This document shows, in pieces, positions 57,488 to 64,000 of a stretch of 64,000 nt of DNA; position 1 is the stretch's first letter, and the number at the start of each line of letters is the position of its first letter. A program made the translations under genes and the position numbers. The stretch covers positions 124,001 to 188,000 of the forward strand of contig NZ_VEWL01000006.1 in the NCBI RefSeq assembly GCF_006376685.1, written 5' to 3'. The DNA comes from Ochrobactrum teleogrylli (GTDB lineage: Bacteria; Pseudomonadota; Alphaproteobacteria; Rhizobiales; Rhizobiaceae). Below the pieces are notes generated by a model that was given only the letters and a program-made list of their open reading frames with translations, did not search any database and was not told where the DNA came from.

Positions 57488-59374
57488 ATGCTCGACAGCC
57501 TGCGCTCTGCCTCTCGCTCCTGGATCTCCAAGCTTCTACTTGGTGTGCTCGTCCTGAGCTTCGGCGTCTGGGGTATTGCGGATGTTTTCCGCGGTGGCAT
57601 GACCGGCAATGCCGCGCTGACCGCGGGAGACTCCGAAGTCAGCGCGACTGACTACCGCTTCGCTTATGAACAGCAGGTGATGCGCCTGTCGCAGCAGTTC
57701 CGCCAGCGTCTGACGCGCGAACAGGCAAAATCGATCGGCGTTGAAAATCAGGTTCTGGCGCAGCTTGCAGCCGGTGTGGTTCTCGACGAAGGCGCGCGCA
57801 ACATGCAGCTTGGTCTTTCGAAGGACGGCATTGCCCGCCTGACGGCGGAAGATCCGGCGTTCCAGGACGCCAGCGGTAACTTCAACCGCGCGCAGTTCGA
57901 TGCGGTTTTGCGCCAGTCCGGCATTCGCGCGCAGGATTATCTTGATAATCGCGCCAAGGTTGCCCGTCGCCAGCAGATGGTCGAAGCGGCGACCGACGGC
58001 ATCAAGATGCCCGACGTCATGCTGAAAGCTCTGGCGCTTTATCAGGGCGAAAGCCGCAGCGCGGACTACATCACCATTCCTGTGGAAAAAGCAGACGCGA
58101 TCCCTGCCCCGTCGGATGAGGTCCTCAAGACCTATTTCGATGCGCAGAAGGATGAGTACAAGGCGCCCGAATACCGCAAGGTCACCTATGTCAAGCTGGA
58201 GCCAGCAGACATTGCAGACCCTTCTGCGGTGACGCAGGACGAAATCAACGAATATTACGAAAAGAACAAGTCGCGCTACGGCACTGTCGAACAGCGTACC
58301 ATCGAACAGCTGAGCTTTGCCGACGAAGCTGCGGCCAACGCCGCGCAGGAAAAGATTGCCGCTGGCGCCAGCTTCCTCGACATAGGCAAGGAACAGGGCA
58401 AGACCGAAGACGATCTCAAACTCGGCACCTTCGAGAAAAGCGCTATTCCTGACCAGACCATCGCCGATGCAGCCTTTGCACTCGCTGAAAACGGCGTAAG
58501 CCCTGTCGTCAAGGGCGGTTTCGGCCCGGTCATTCTGCGCGTTACCAAGATCGACCCGGCGCATGTCAAGCCACTCTCGGAAGTCGAAGCCGAAATCCGC
58601 ACGACGCTCGCCAACAACATTGCGGCGAGCAGCATCAGCGGCATTCATGATTCCTATGAGCAGCAGCGCTCCGATGGCGCATCGATGGCCGATGTCGCCA
58701 AGAGCCTGAGCCTCAAGACCGTCACCGTCGATGCGGTCGACGCCGAAGGCAACGACCCGTCCGGCAAGCCGGTTGAGCTTCCGAACGGACAGGCGCTTCT
58801 GGCCGCAGCTTTCCAGGCCGAACAGGGCTTTGACAATGACGCGCTGACCATGGGCAATGTCGGCTATCTCTGGTATCAGATCGATGGCGTCACCCCTGCC
58901 CGCGACCGCACCCTTGATGAAGTCAAGGACAAGGTTGTGGCGGCATGGAAGGGTGAGGAAGCCGTCAAGCGTCTCAATCAGCGTCTGGAAGACCTGAAGA
59001 AGCGCCTCGATGGCGGCGCGACGCTCGATGCGATTGCTTCGGAACTTGGCCTTGAAAAGCAGACCAAGCGCGGCATCACCCGCTCCACGAACGATGCCGA
59101 TATCGGCTCGGCTGCGGCAGCGCAGATTTTCCGCGGCCCGGACGGCTTCACCGGCACGGCGGCAGCGCCTTCCGACGACGCGCAGATTCTCTTCAAGGTG
59201 ACGGAAGTGACCGAGCCTGCAAGTGCTGGTCCGGACACCATTCCTGAACAGCAGCGCAACTATCTCGCAACCGCCCTTTCCGACGATGTGCTGGAACAGA
59301 TGGTTGGCGAATTGCAGAAGCAGTATCCGGTGAAGATCAACCAGACTGTCATCAATAATGCTCTCGCATTCTAG
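57488..59374 (+). CDS. ppiD: Periplasmic folding chaperone / prolyl isomerase PpiD
   Basis: A 628-residue inner-membrane-anchored periplasmic chaperone. A short N-terminus is followed by one membrane helix (LLLGVLVLSFGVWGIADVF), the SurA-N-like helical domain (about residues 40-160), a parvulin-type PPIase domain (EQRTIEQLSFADEAAANAAQ to GFGPVILRVTKI, about residues 265-360), and a C-terminal helical part. It acts near the Sec translocon on outer-membrane proteins. Together with trpD downstream (54-nt gap) it forms the start of a Rhizobiales-typical gene run. Confidence 0.9.
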   Translation: MLDSLRSASRSWISKLLLGVLVLSFGVWGIADVFRGGMTGNAALTAGDSEVSATDYRFAYEQQVMRLSQQFRQRLTREQAKSIGVENQVLAQLAAGVVLDEGARNMQLGLSKDGIARLTAEDPAFQDASGNFNRAQFDAVLRQSGIRAQDYLDNRAKVARRQQMVEAATDGIKMPDVMLKALALYQGESRSADYITIPVEKADAIPAPSDEVLKTYFDAQKDEYKAPEYRKVTYVKLEPADIADPSAVTQDEINEYYEKNKSRYGTVEQRTIEQLSFADEAAANAAQEKIAAGASFLDIGKEQGKTEDDLKLGTFEKSAIPDQTIADAAFALAENGVSPVVKGGFGPVILRVTKIDPAHVKPLSEVEAEIRTTLANNIAASSISGIHDSYEQQRSDGASMADVAKSLSLKTVTVDAVDAEGNDPSGKPVELPNGQALLAAAFQAEQGFDNDALTMGNVGYLWYQIDGVTPARDRTLDEVKDKVVAAWKGEEAVKRLNQRLEDLKKRLDGGATLDAIASELGLEKQTKRGITRSTNDADIGSAAAAQIFRGPDGFTGTAAAPSDDAQILFKVTEVTEPASAGPDTIPEQQRNYLATALSDDVLEQMVGELQKQYPVKINQTVINNALAF

Positions 59375-59428
59375 GTTCTTCTGAGCAGCCGAACGCGAGA
59401 ATTCACAGAAACAAACGGCAGAAAGACA

Positions 59429-60448
59429 ATGGCTGATCTGAAACCATACATCGCGAAAGCGGCCTCCGGCGAACCACTGTCTCAGGAGGATTCCAAGGCC
59501 GCGTTCGATATCATGATGTCCGGTCAGGCAACGCCTTCGCAGATCGGCGGTTTTCTGATGGCTTTGCGCGTGCGTGGCGAAACCGTGCCGGAAATCGTCG
59601 GCGCGGTCGCTTCCATGCGGTCACGCATGCTGCCGGTCGTCGCCCCTTCAAACGCCATCGACATTGTCGGCACCGGCGGCGATCAGTCCGGTTCCTATAA
59701 TGTTTCGTCCTGCTCGGCCTTTGTCGTGGCGGGCGCTGGCGTTCCCGTCGCCAAGCACGGCAACCGTGCCCTGTCGTCCCGCTCAGGCGCGGCAGACACG
59801 CTTGCAGCACTGGGCGTCAATATTGAAGCCGACGCGGAAACCATTGGCCGCAGTGCCCGGGAAGCCGGTCTCGGCTTCATGTTCGCGCCGATGCACCATT
59901 CCGCCATGCGCCATGTCGGCCCTTCCAGGGTCGAGCTTGGAACCCGCACGATCTTCAACATACTGGGTCCGCTCGCTAATCCGGCCAGCGTGAAGCGTCA
60001 GCTCCTGGGCGTTTTCGCGGCACAATGGGTTGAGCCTCTGGCGCATGTGCTGAATGAACTCGGCATGGAAGCCGTTTGGGTCGTCTATGGCGACGGTCTG
60101 GATGAGATGACCACCGCTGGCACGACCCAGGTCGCGGCGCTGGAAAACGGCACCGTCCGCACATTCGAGATTACGCCTGAAGACGTCGGTTTGCGCCGTT
60201 GCAAGCCGGAAGAACTGAAAGGCGGCGACGCTGCCGAGAATGCCAAGGCTCTGCTCGCCGTTCTGGAAGGCGCGAAGAACGCTTATCGCGACATTGTTCT
60301 GCTCAACTCGGCTGCCGCCCTCGTGATCGCGGGTACGGCCACGGATTTGAAGGATGGCATAGCACAGGCTGCCCATTCCATCGACAGCGGCGCGGCTTTG
60401 GCCGTTCTGCAAAAGGTAATCGCTGTCTCCAACGACAAGACAGTCTGA
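59429..60448 (+). CDS. trpD: Anthranilate phosphoribosyltransferase
   Basis: The second step of tryptophan synthesis from anthranilate. The PRPP-binding [19 protein letters not shown] (residues about 81-99), [21 protein letters not shown], and [22 protein letters not shown] are all present. The length of 339 is normal. It is followed by trpC 16 nt downstream. The anthranilate synthase genes are not in the window. Confidence 0.96.
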   Translation: MADLKPYIAKAASGEPLSQEDSKAAFDIMMSGQATPSQIGGFLMALRVRGETVPEIVGAVASMRSRMLPVVAPSNAIDIVGTGGDQSGSYNVSSCSAFVVAGAGVPVAKHGNRALSSRSGAADTLAALGVNIEADAETIGRSAREAGLGFMFAPMHHSAMRHVGPSRVELGTRTIFNILGPLANPASVKRQLLGVFAAQWVEPLAHVLNELGMEAVWVVYGDGLDEMTTAGTTQVAALENGTVRTFEITPEDVGLRRCKPEELKGGDAAENAKALLAVLEGAKNAYRDIVLLNSAAALVIAGTATDLKDGIAQAAHSIDSGAALAVLQKVIAVSNDKTV

Positions 60449-60464
60449 CGAGAGGAAGCGCACC

Positions 60465-61265
60465 ATGTCCACCGACATTCTCCGTAAGATCGAGTTCTAC
60501 AAGCGCGAGGAAATCGCGGCTGCCAAGGCGCGTCATACGGTTGAAGACCTGAAGGCCCGCGCACAGGATCAGGCCGCACCACGCGGCTTTCTCAAGGCGC
60601 TCGAAGCCAAGCGCGCAGCCGATAAATTCGCCCTGATCGCGGAAATCAAGAAGGCTAGCCCTTCCAAAGGTTTGATCCGTCCGGATTTCGATCCGCCAGC
60701 ATTGGCAAAGGCCTATGAAGATGGCGGCGCTGCCTGCCTTTCGGTTCTGACCGATACGCCGTCCTTTCAGGGCGCGCCGGAATTCCTGATGGCAGCGCGC
60801 GCCGCGTGCAACCTGCCTGCCCTGCGCAAGGATTTCCTGTTCGACACCTATCAGGTCTATGAGGCGCGCAGCTGGGGTGCGGATTGCATCCTGATCATTC
60901 TCGCGAGCGTCGATGACGATCTGGCCAGGGCGCTGGAAGAAACCGCCTTCGAACTCGGCATGGATGCGCTCATCGAAGTGCACGACGAAGCCGAAATGGA
61001 ACGCGCGCTCAAGCTTTCCTCGCGCCTTCTGGGCGTCAACAATCGCAACCTGCGTACATTCGAAGTCAGCCTGACCGTTTCGGAACGGCTGTCGACAATG
61101 GCTCCTGCCGACCGCCTGCTGGTTGGCGAAAGCGGCATCTTCACCCATGACGATTGCCTGCGACTGGAAAAATCCGGCATCGGCACGTTCCTCATCGGCG
61201 AAAGCCTGATGCGCAAGGACGATGTGGCCGCCGCCACGCGCGAGCTTCTGACCGGCAAGGCGTAA
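60465..61265 (+). CDS. trpC: Indole-3-glycerol phosphate synthase
   Basis: It closes the indole ring in tryptophan synthesis. The barrel motifs are visible: [20 protein letters not shown] (catalytic Lys), [54 protein letters not shown] and [15 protein letters not shown]. The length of 266 is normal. A 4-nt gap separates it from moaC, so the operon continues into cofactor genes. Confidence 0.96.
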   Translation: MSTDILRKIEFYKREEIAAAKARHTVEDLKARAQDQAAPRGFLKALEAKRAADKFALIAEIKKASPSKGLIRPDFDPPALAKAYEDGGAACLSVLTDTPSFQGAPEFLMAARAACNLPALRKDFLFDTYQVYEARSWGADCILIILASVDDDLARALEETAFELGMDALIEVHDEAEMERALKLSSRLLGVNNRNLRTFEVSLTVSERLSTMAPADRLLVGESGIFTHDDCLRLEKSGIGTFLIGESLMRKDDVAAATRELLTGKA

Positions 61266-61269
61266 TGTC

Positions 61270-61755
61270 ATGACCTCGGACGCGGCCAGGCTCACCCATC
61301 TCGACCAGACCGGCGCCGCCAATATGGTGGATGTCGGCTCCAAGGACGAGACCGAGCGTCAGGCCGTCGCCGAAGGCAGCGTGACCATGAAACCGGAAAC
61401 GCTGGCGCTCATATTGGCGGGCGACGCAGCCAAGGGCGATGTGATCGGAACCGCGCGTCTTGCGGGCATCATGGCCGCGAAAAAGACCGCCGACCTCATT
61501 CCGCTTTGCCACCCGCTGATGTTGACCAAGGTGGCGGTGGATATTGTACCGGACCATGCACTGCCCGGCTTGCGCGTTCGCGCATTCGCAAAGCTCAAGG
61601 GCCGCACCGGCGTGGAAATGGAAGCTCTGACAGCCGTATCCGTAACGTGCCTGACGATCTATGACATGGCCAAGGCTGTCGATCGCCATATGGAAATCGG
61701 CAATATTCGTGTCGTTGAAAAAAGCGGTGGCAAGTCCGGCGACTGGAAAGCCTGA
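61270..61755 (+). CDS. moaC: Cyclic pyranopterin monophosphate synthase MoaC
   Basis: The partner of MoaA in the first molybdenum cofactor step. [21 protein letters not shown] at the start, the [12 protein letters not shown] motif, and [26 protein letters not shown] with the catalytic Lys are all recognisable. The length of 161 is normal. It lies in a trpD-trpC-moaC-moeA run, 50 kb from moaA. Confidence 0.96.
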   Translation: MTSDAARLTHLDQTGAANMVDVGSKDETERQAVAEGSVTMKPETLALILAGDAAKGDVIGTARLAGIMAAKKTADLIPLCHPLMLTKVAVDIVPDHALPGLRVRAFAKLKGRTGVEMEALTAVSVTCLTIYDMAKAVDRHMEIGNIRVVEKSGGKSGDWKA

Positions 61756-61791
61756 AACGTTCCGGCAAGTTTGAGTTCGAGAGGAAATACG

Positions 61792-63009
61792 ATGTCCCTT
61801 CTCCCGGTCGAAGATGCTCTGGCGCGTATACTCTCCTCCGCAGAACCGCAGGGCCTCGAAACCGTTGCGTTGAACGAAGCGGGCGGGCGCGTTGTTGCCC
61901 GCGCCGTTGAGGCGCATTTCCTGCAACCGCCTTTCGACTGCTCAGCCATGGACGGCTATGCTTTGATTGCGCCAGCAGATACCACCTATCCGCTTCAACT
62001 GAAGGTTATCGGCGAATCCGCTGCTGGCAAGCGCTTCGACGGTTCACTCCTCCCCGGACAGGCTGTGCGTATTTTTACTGGCGCACCGATGCCGGAAGTT
62101 GCCGATACGATTGTCATCCAGGAACATACCGAGCGATCCGGCGATCAGCTAACCATACTCGAAGGCATAGCCACGGGGCGTCATATCCGCCGGGCTGGTC
62201 TCGATTTTGCGCCGGGCAAGACCGTTCTGTCCGTTGGTCGCGAACTGGACGCACCCGCTTTGTCACTGGCTGCGGCCAGCGGTAATCCAACGCTTGATGT
62301 GTTTCGCAAACCTCGCATTTCTATTTTGGCCACCGGCGACGAACTTGTGCCGCCGGGAGCCACGCCCGGCCCGGACCAGATTGTCGCTTCGAACAGTGTC
62401 GGCATTTCCGAAATCGTGCGCCGCGCCGGCGGCAAGCCTGAAGATATGGGAATCATTCCGGACGATCCGGCTCAGATCGAAGCGGCAATCACCTCCGCTC
62501 TCGACAGCGGCATTGATGTGCTGGTGACTATCGGCGGCGCCTCGGTCGGTGACCGCGATTACGTCCATGGCGCATTACGCAATTGCGGCGTGGAGCTGGA
62601 TTTCTGGAAAATCGCCATGCGCCCCGGAAAGCCGCTGATGTATGGGCGCAAGACCGTCAATGGCAAAACCGTTCACGTGATCGGCCTGCCAGGCAATCCG
62701 GTTTCAAGCCTTGTTTGCAGCCTCGTCTTTCTCCGCCCGCTTATCGTGAAACTTGCAGGCACCGATTTGACGGCGGATATCCGCCCCGCGAAACTCGGTC
62801 AGGCGATGCCTGCCAATGACCATCGCCGCGATTTTGTGCGCGCAACGGTCGAATCACAAAGCGATGGAACACTGCTGGCGACACCGTTTCCAGTACAGGA
62901 CTCGTCCATGCTGACAGCACTCGTCGGCTCCAACGCACTCCTTATTCGTGATGAAAATGCCCCGGCGGCCGATGCGGGCACACCGTGTCGTGTTCTGATG
63001 TTGCGCTGA
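61792..63009 (+). CDS. moeA: Molybdopterin molybdenumtransferase MoeA
   Basis: It inserts molybdate into adenylated molybdopterin. The start MSLLPVEDALARILSSA gives 405 residues, with GAGAGGAAATAC upstream. Domains appear in order: linker domain with FDCSAMDGYAL, the MoaB-like fold with ISILATGDELVPPG and VTIGGASVGDRDYVHGAL, and MYGRKTVNGKTVHVIGLPGNPVSSL, then the C-terminal barrel domain. It follows moaC by 36 nt and precedes lexA. Confidence 0.95.
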   Translation: MSLLPVEDALARILSSAEPQGLETVALNEAGGRVVARAVEAHFLQPPFDCSAMDGYALIAPADTTYPLQLKVIGESAAGKRFDGSLLPGQAVRIFTGAPMPEVADTIVIQEHTERSGDQLTILEGIATGRHIRRAGLDFAPGKTVLSVGRELDAPALSLAAASGNPTLDVFRKPRISILATGDELVPPGATPGPDQIVASNSVGISEIVRRAGGKPEDMGIIPDDPAQIEAAITSALDSGIDVLVTIGGASVGDRDYVHGALRNCGVELDFWKIAMRPGKPLMYGRKTVNGKTVHVIGLPGNPVSSLVCSLVFLRPLIVKLAGTDLTADIRPAKLGQAMPANDHRRDFVRATVESQSDGTLLATPFPVQDSSMLTALVGSNALLIRDENAPAADAGTPCRVLMLR

Positions 63010-63174
63010 CAGGCGAGAAAAGCCACGCTTTCACAACCTCGAATGAACACGAAGTAACAAACGTAATTGTTTGAAAACAAACCGCTTCATCAAACCCCGA
63101 GCCCCGCCTCACACCCTTCCGTGAACAGAACCGCAACAAGGCGCGCGCCCGTTAATCATTTTAAAACCATTGCA

Positions 63175-63189
63175 GAACAAGACTGGAAC
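63175..63189 (+). promoter_or_regulatory. LexA (SOS) box upstream of lexA
   Basis: GAAC (63175-63178), seven bases, GAAC (63186-63189): the direct-repeat GAAC-N7-GAAC site known for alphaproteobacterial LexA. It lies 61 nt before the lexA start, as expected for autorepression. A weaker GTTC-N7-GTTT follows at 63201. Confidence 0.8.
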
Positions 63190-63249
63190 ATATAGTGTTC
63201 GTTCTGGTTTTGTTTTTCTCGATTCTTATCTGGCCGGAGGGTGTCGCGC

Positions 63250-63978
63250 ATGTTGACCCGTAAGCAGCACGAGCTTCTGCTGTTCATTCATGACCGTCTG
63301 AAAGAAACGGGCATTCCGCCATCTTTTGACGAAATGAAGGAGGCGCTCGATCTTGCTTCCAAGTCGGGCATCCATCGGCTGATCACCGCTCTGGAGGAAC
63401 GCGGTTTTATTCGCAGACTGCCGAACCGAGCGCGTGCCCTTGAGGTGCTGCGGCTACCGGATTCGATTGCACCGGGGCTGAACGCGCAGAAGAAATTCGC
63501 ACCAAGCGTCATTGAAGGCAGTCTGGGCAAGGCGCCGTCGGTGCCCGCGCAGCCATTGCGCCCCGCCCCTGTGGCGATCAATGACGATGTTTCCACGACG
63601 GTGTCGGTGCCTGTCATGGGGCGCATTGCTGCCGGTGTGCCGATCTCCGCCATTCAGAACCAGACGCATTCGCTCAGCCTTCCGCCGGAAATGATCGGCG
63701 CAGGCGAACATTATGCGCTCGAGGTCAAAGGTGACTCGATGATCGATGCCGGAATTTTCGACGGCGACACGGTGATTATCAAGCGCGGTGACATGGCCAA
63801 TCCGGGCGAGATTGTCGTGGCTCTGGTCGATGATGAAGAAGCGACCTTGAAGCGCTTCCGCCGTAAGGGTGCGTCGATTGCGCTTGAAGCGGCAAATCCC
63901 GCTTACGAAACGCGCATCTTCGGTCCCGACCGCGTGCGCGTACAGGGCAAGCTGGTAGGTCTGATCCGCCGGTATTGA
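63250..63978 (+). CDS. lexA: LexA repressor
   Basis: The master SOS repressor. The N-terminal winged helix starts [20 protein letters not shown] and includes [23 protein letters not shown]. The autocleavage bond is Ala128-Gly129 in GRIAAGVP, with the Ser163 nucleophile in GDSMIDAG and Lys201 in [13 protein letters not shown] lies 9 nt before the ATG at 63250; a GTG at 63241 is in frame but overlaps that site. A LexA box is upstream, so it is autoregulated. Confidence 0.96.
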   Translation: MLTRKQHELLLFIHDRLKETGIPPSFDEMKEALDLASKSGIHRLITALEERGFIRRLPNRARALEVLRLPDSIAPGLNAQKKFAPSVIEGSLGKAPSVPAQPLRPAPVAINDDVSTTVSVPVMGRIAAGVPISAIQNQTHSLSLPPEMIGAGEHYALEVKGDSMIDAGIFDGDTVIIKRGDMANPGEIVVALVDDEEATLKRFRRKGASIALEAANPAYETRIFGPDRVRVQGKLVGLIRRY

Positions 63979-64000
63979 TCAGAGGTTGTCCGTTTTGGGC

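Overview
The window is chromosomal DNA of an alphaproteobacterium of the order Hyphomicrobiales, most likely Brucellaceae (Ochrobactrum/Brucella). The reasons are the gene content and order: dusB(nifR3)-ntrB-ntrC, a fused ispDF, a PopZ-type protein next to valS, an E1-beta subunit with its own lipoyl domain in a pdhA-pdhB-pdhC-lpdA-lipA cluster, trpD-trpC-moaC-moeA-lexA, a BepC/TolC-like channel, and a direct-repeat GAAC-N7-GAAC LexA box of the alphaproteobacterial type. I see no insertion sequence, prophage, plasmid gene or CRISPR array. Almost everything is core housekeeping sequence with short spacers.

Layout. 1-4.1 kb: small secreted or envelope proteins (His/Arg/Tyr-rich peptide, CsbD-like protein, lipoprotein, PRC-barrel protein, two small exported proteins), then tRNA-Val(CAC). 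4.2-8.3 kb: an L,D-transpeptidase and a class I fumarase. 8.3-11.6 kb: two divergent regulator/enzyme pairs (SDR/TetR and alpha-beta hydrolase/MarR), each with repeats in the shared intergenic region. 11.2-15 kb: a DUF971 gene, then moaA, a DMT exporter, mobA and mobB (molybdenum cofactor). 15.3-19.5 kb: a polar amino-acid ABC transporter (binding protein and two permeases, no ATPase), a GST and a beta-hydroxyacid dehydrogenase. 19.5-22.5 kb: tandem FadL-like outer-membrane proteins with a duplicated leader. 22.8-33 kb: valS, popZ-like, bepC-like, pcm-like, a metal-binding HMA protein, a secreted protein, an IscA/SufA-type carrier, a TfoX-like protein and an RhlE-like helicase. 33.2-40.4 kb: nadK, tRNA-Thr(TGT), dusB-ntrB-ntrC, ispDF and cinA. 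40.4-48.9 kb: an SDR, a coenzyme-Q-binding START protein, lipA, a hidden small membrane protein with an apparent ATT start, lpdA, pdhC, pdhB, pdhA and ftsB. 49-57.2 kb: DUF1428, eno, kdsA, a VOC protein, pyrG, a second L,D-transpeptidase, secG and tpiA. 57.5-64 kb: ppiD, trpD, trpC, moaC, moeA and lexA.

The genes group into a few themes. Pyruvate dehydrogenase with its lipoate synthase sits beside glycolysis (eno, tpiA) and fumarase. Molybdenum cofactor synthesis is split between two loci (moaA-mobA-mobB and moaC-moeA). Cell-envelope work is represented by two L,D-transpeptidases, kdsA, bepC, FadL-like porins, secG and ppiD. Nitrogen regulation is by dusB-ntrBC.

I did not find a convincing new multi-gene system. 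The best leads are a small two-helix membrane protein between lpdA and lipA that has no ATG/GTG/TTG start, an intrinsic-terminator-like hairpin in the pyrG leader, a conserved palindrome upstream of both FadL paralogues, and a perfect 31-nt palindrome between the ABC binding-protein gene and its permeases.
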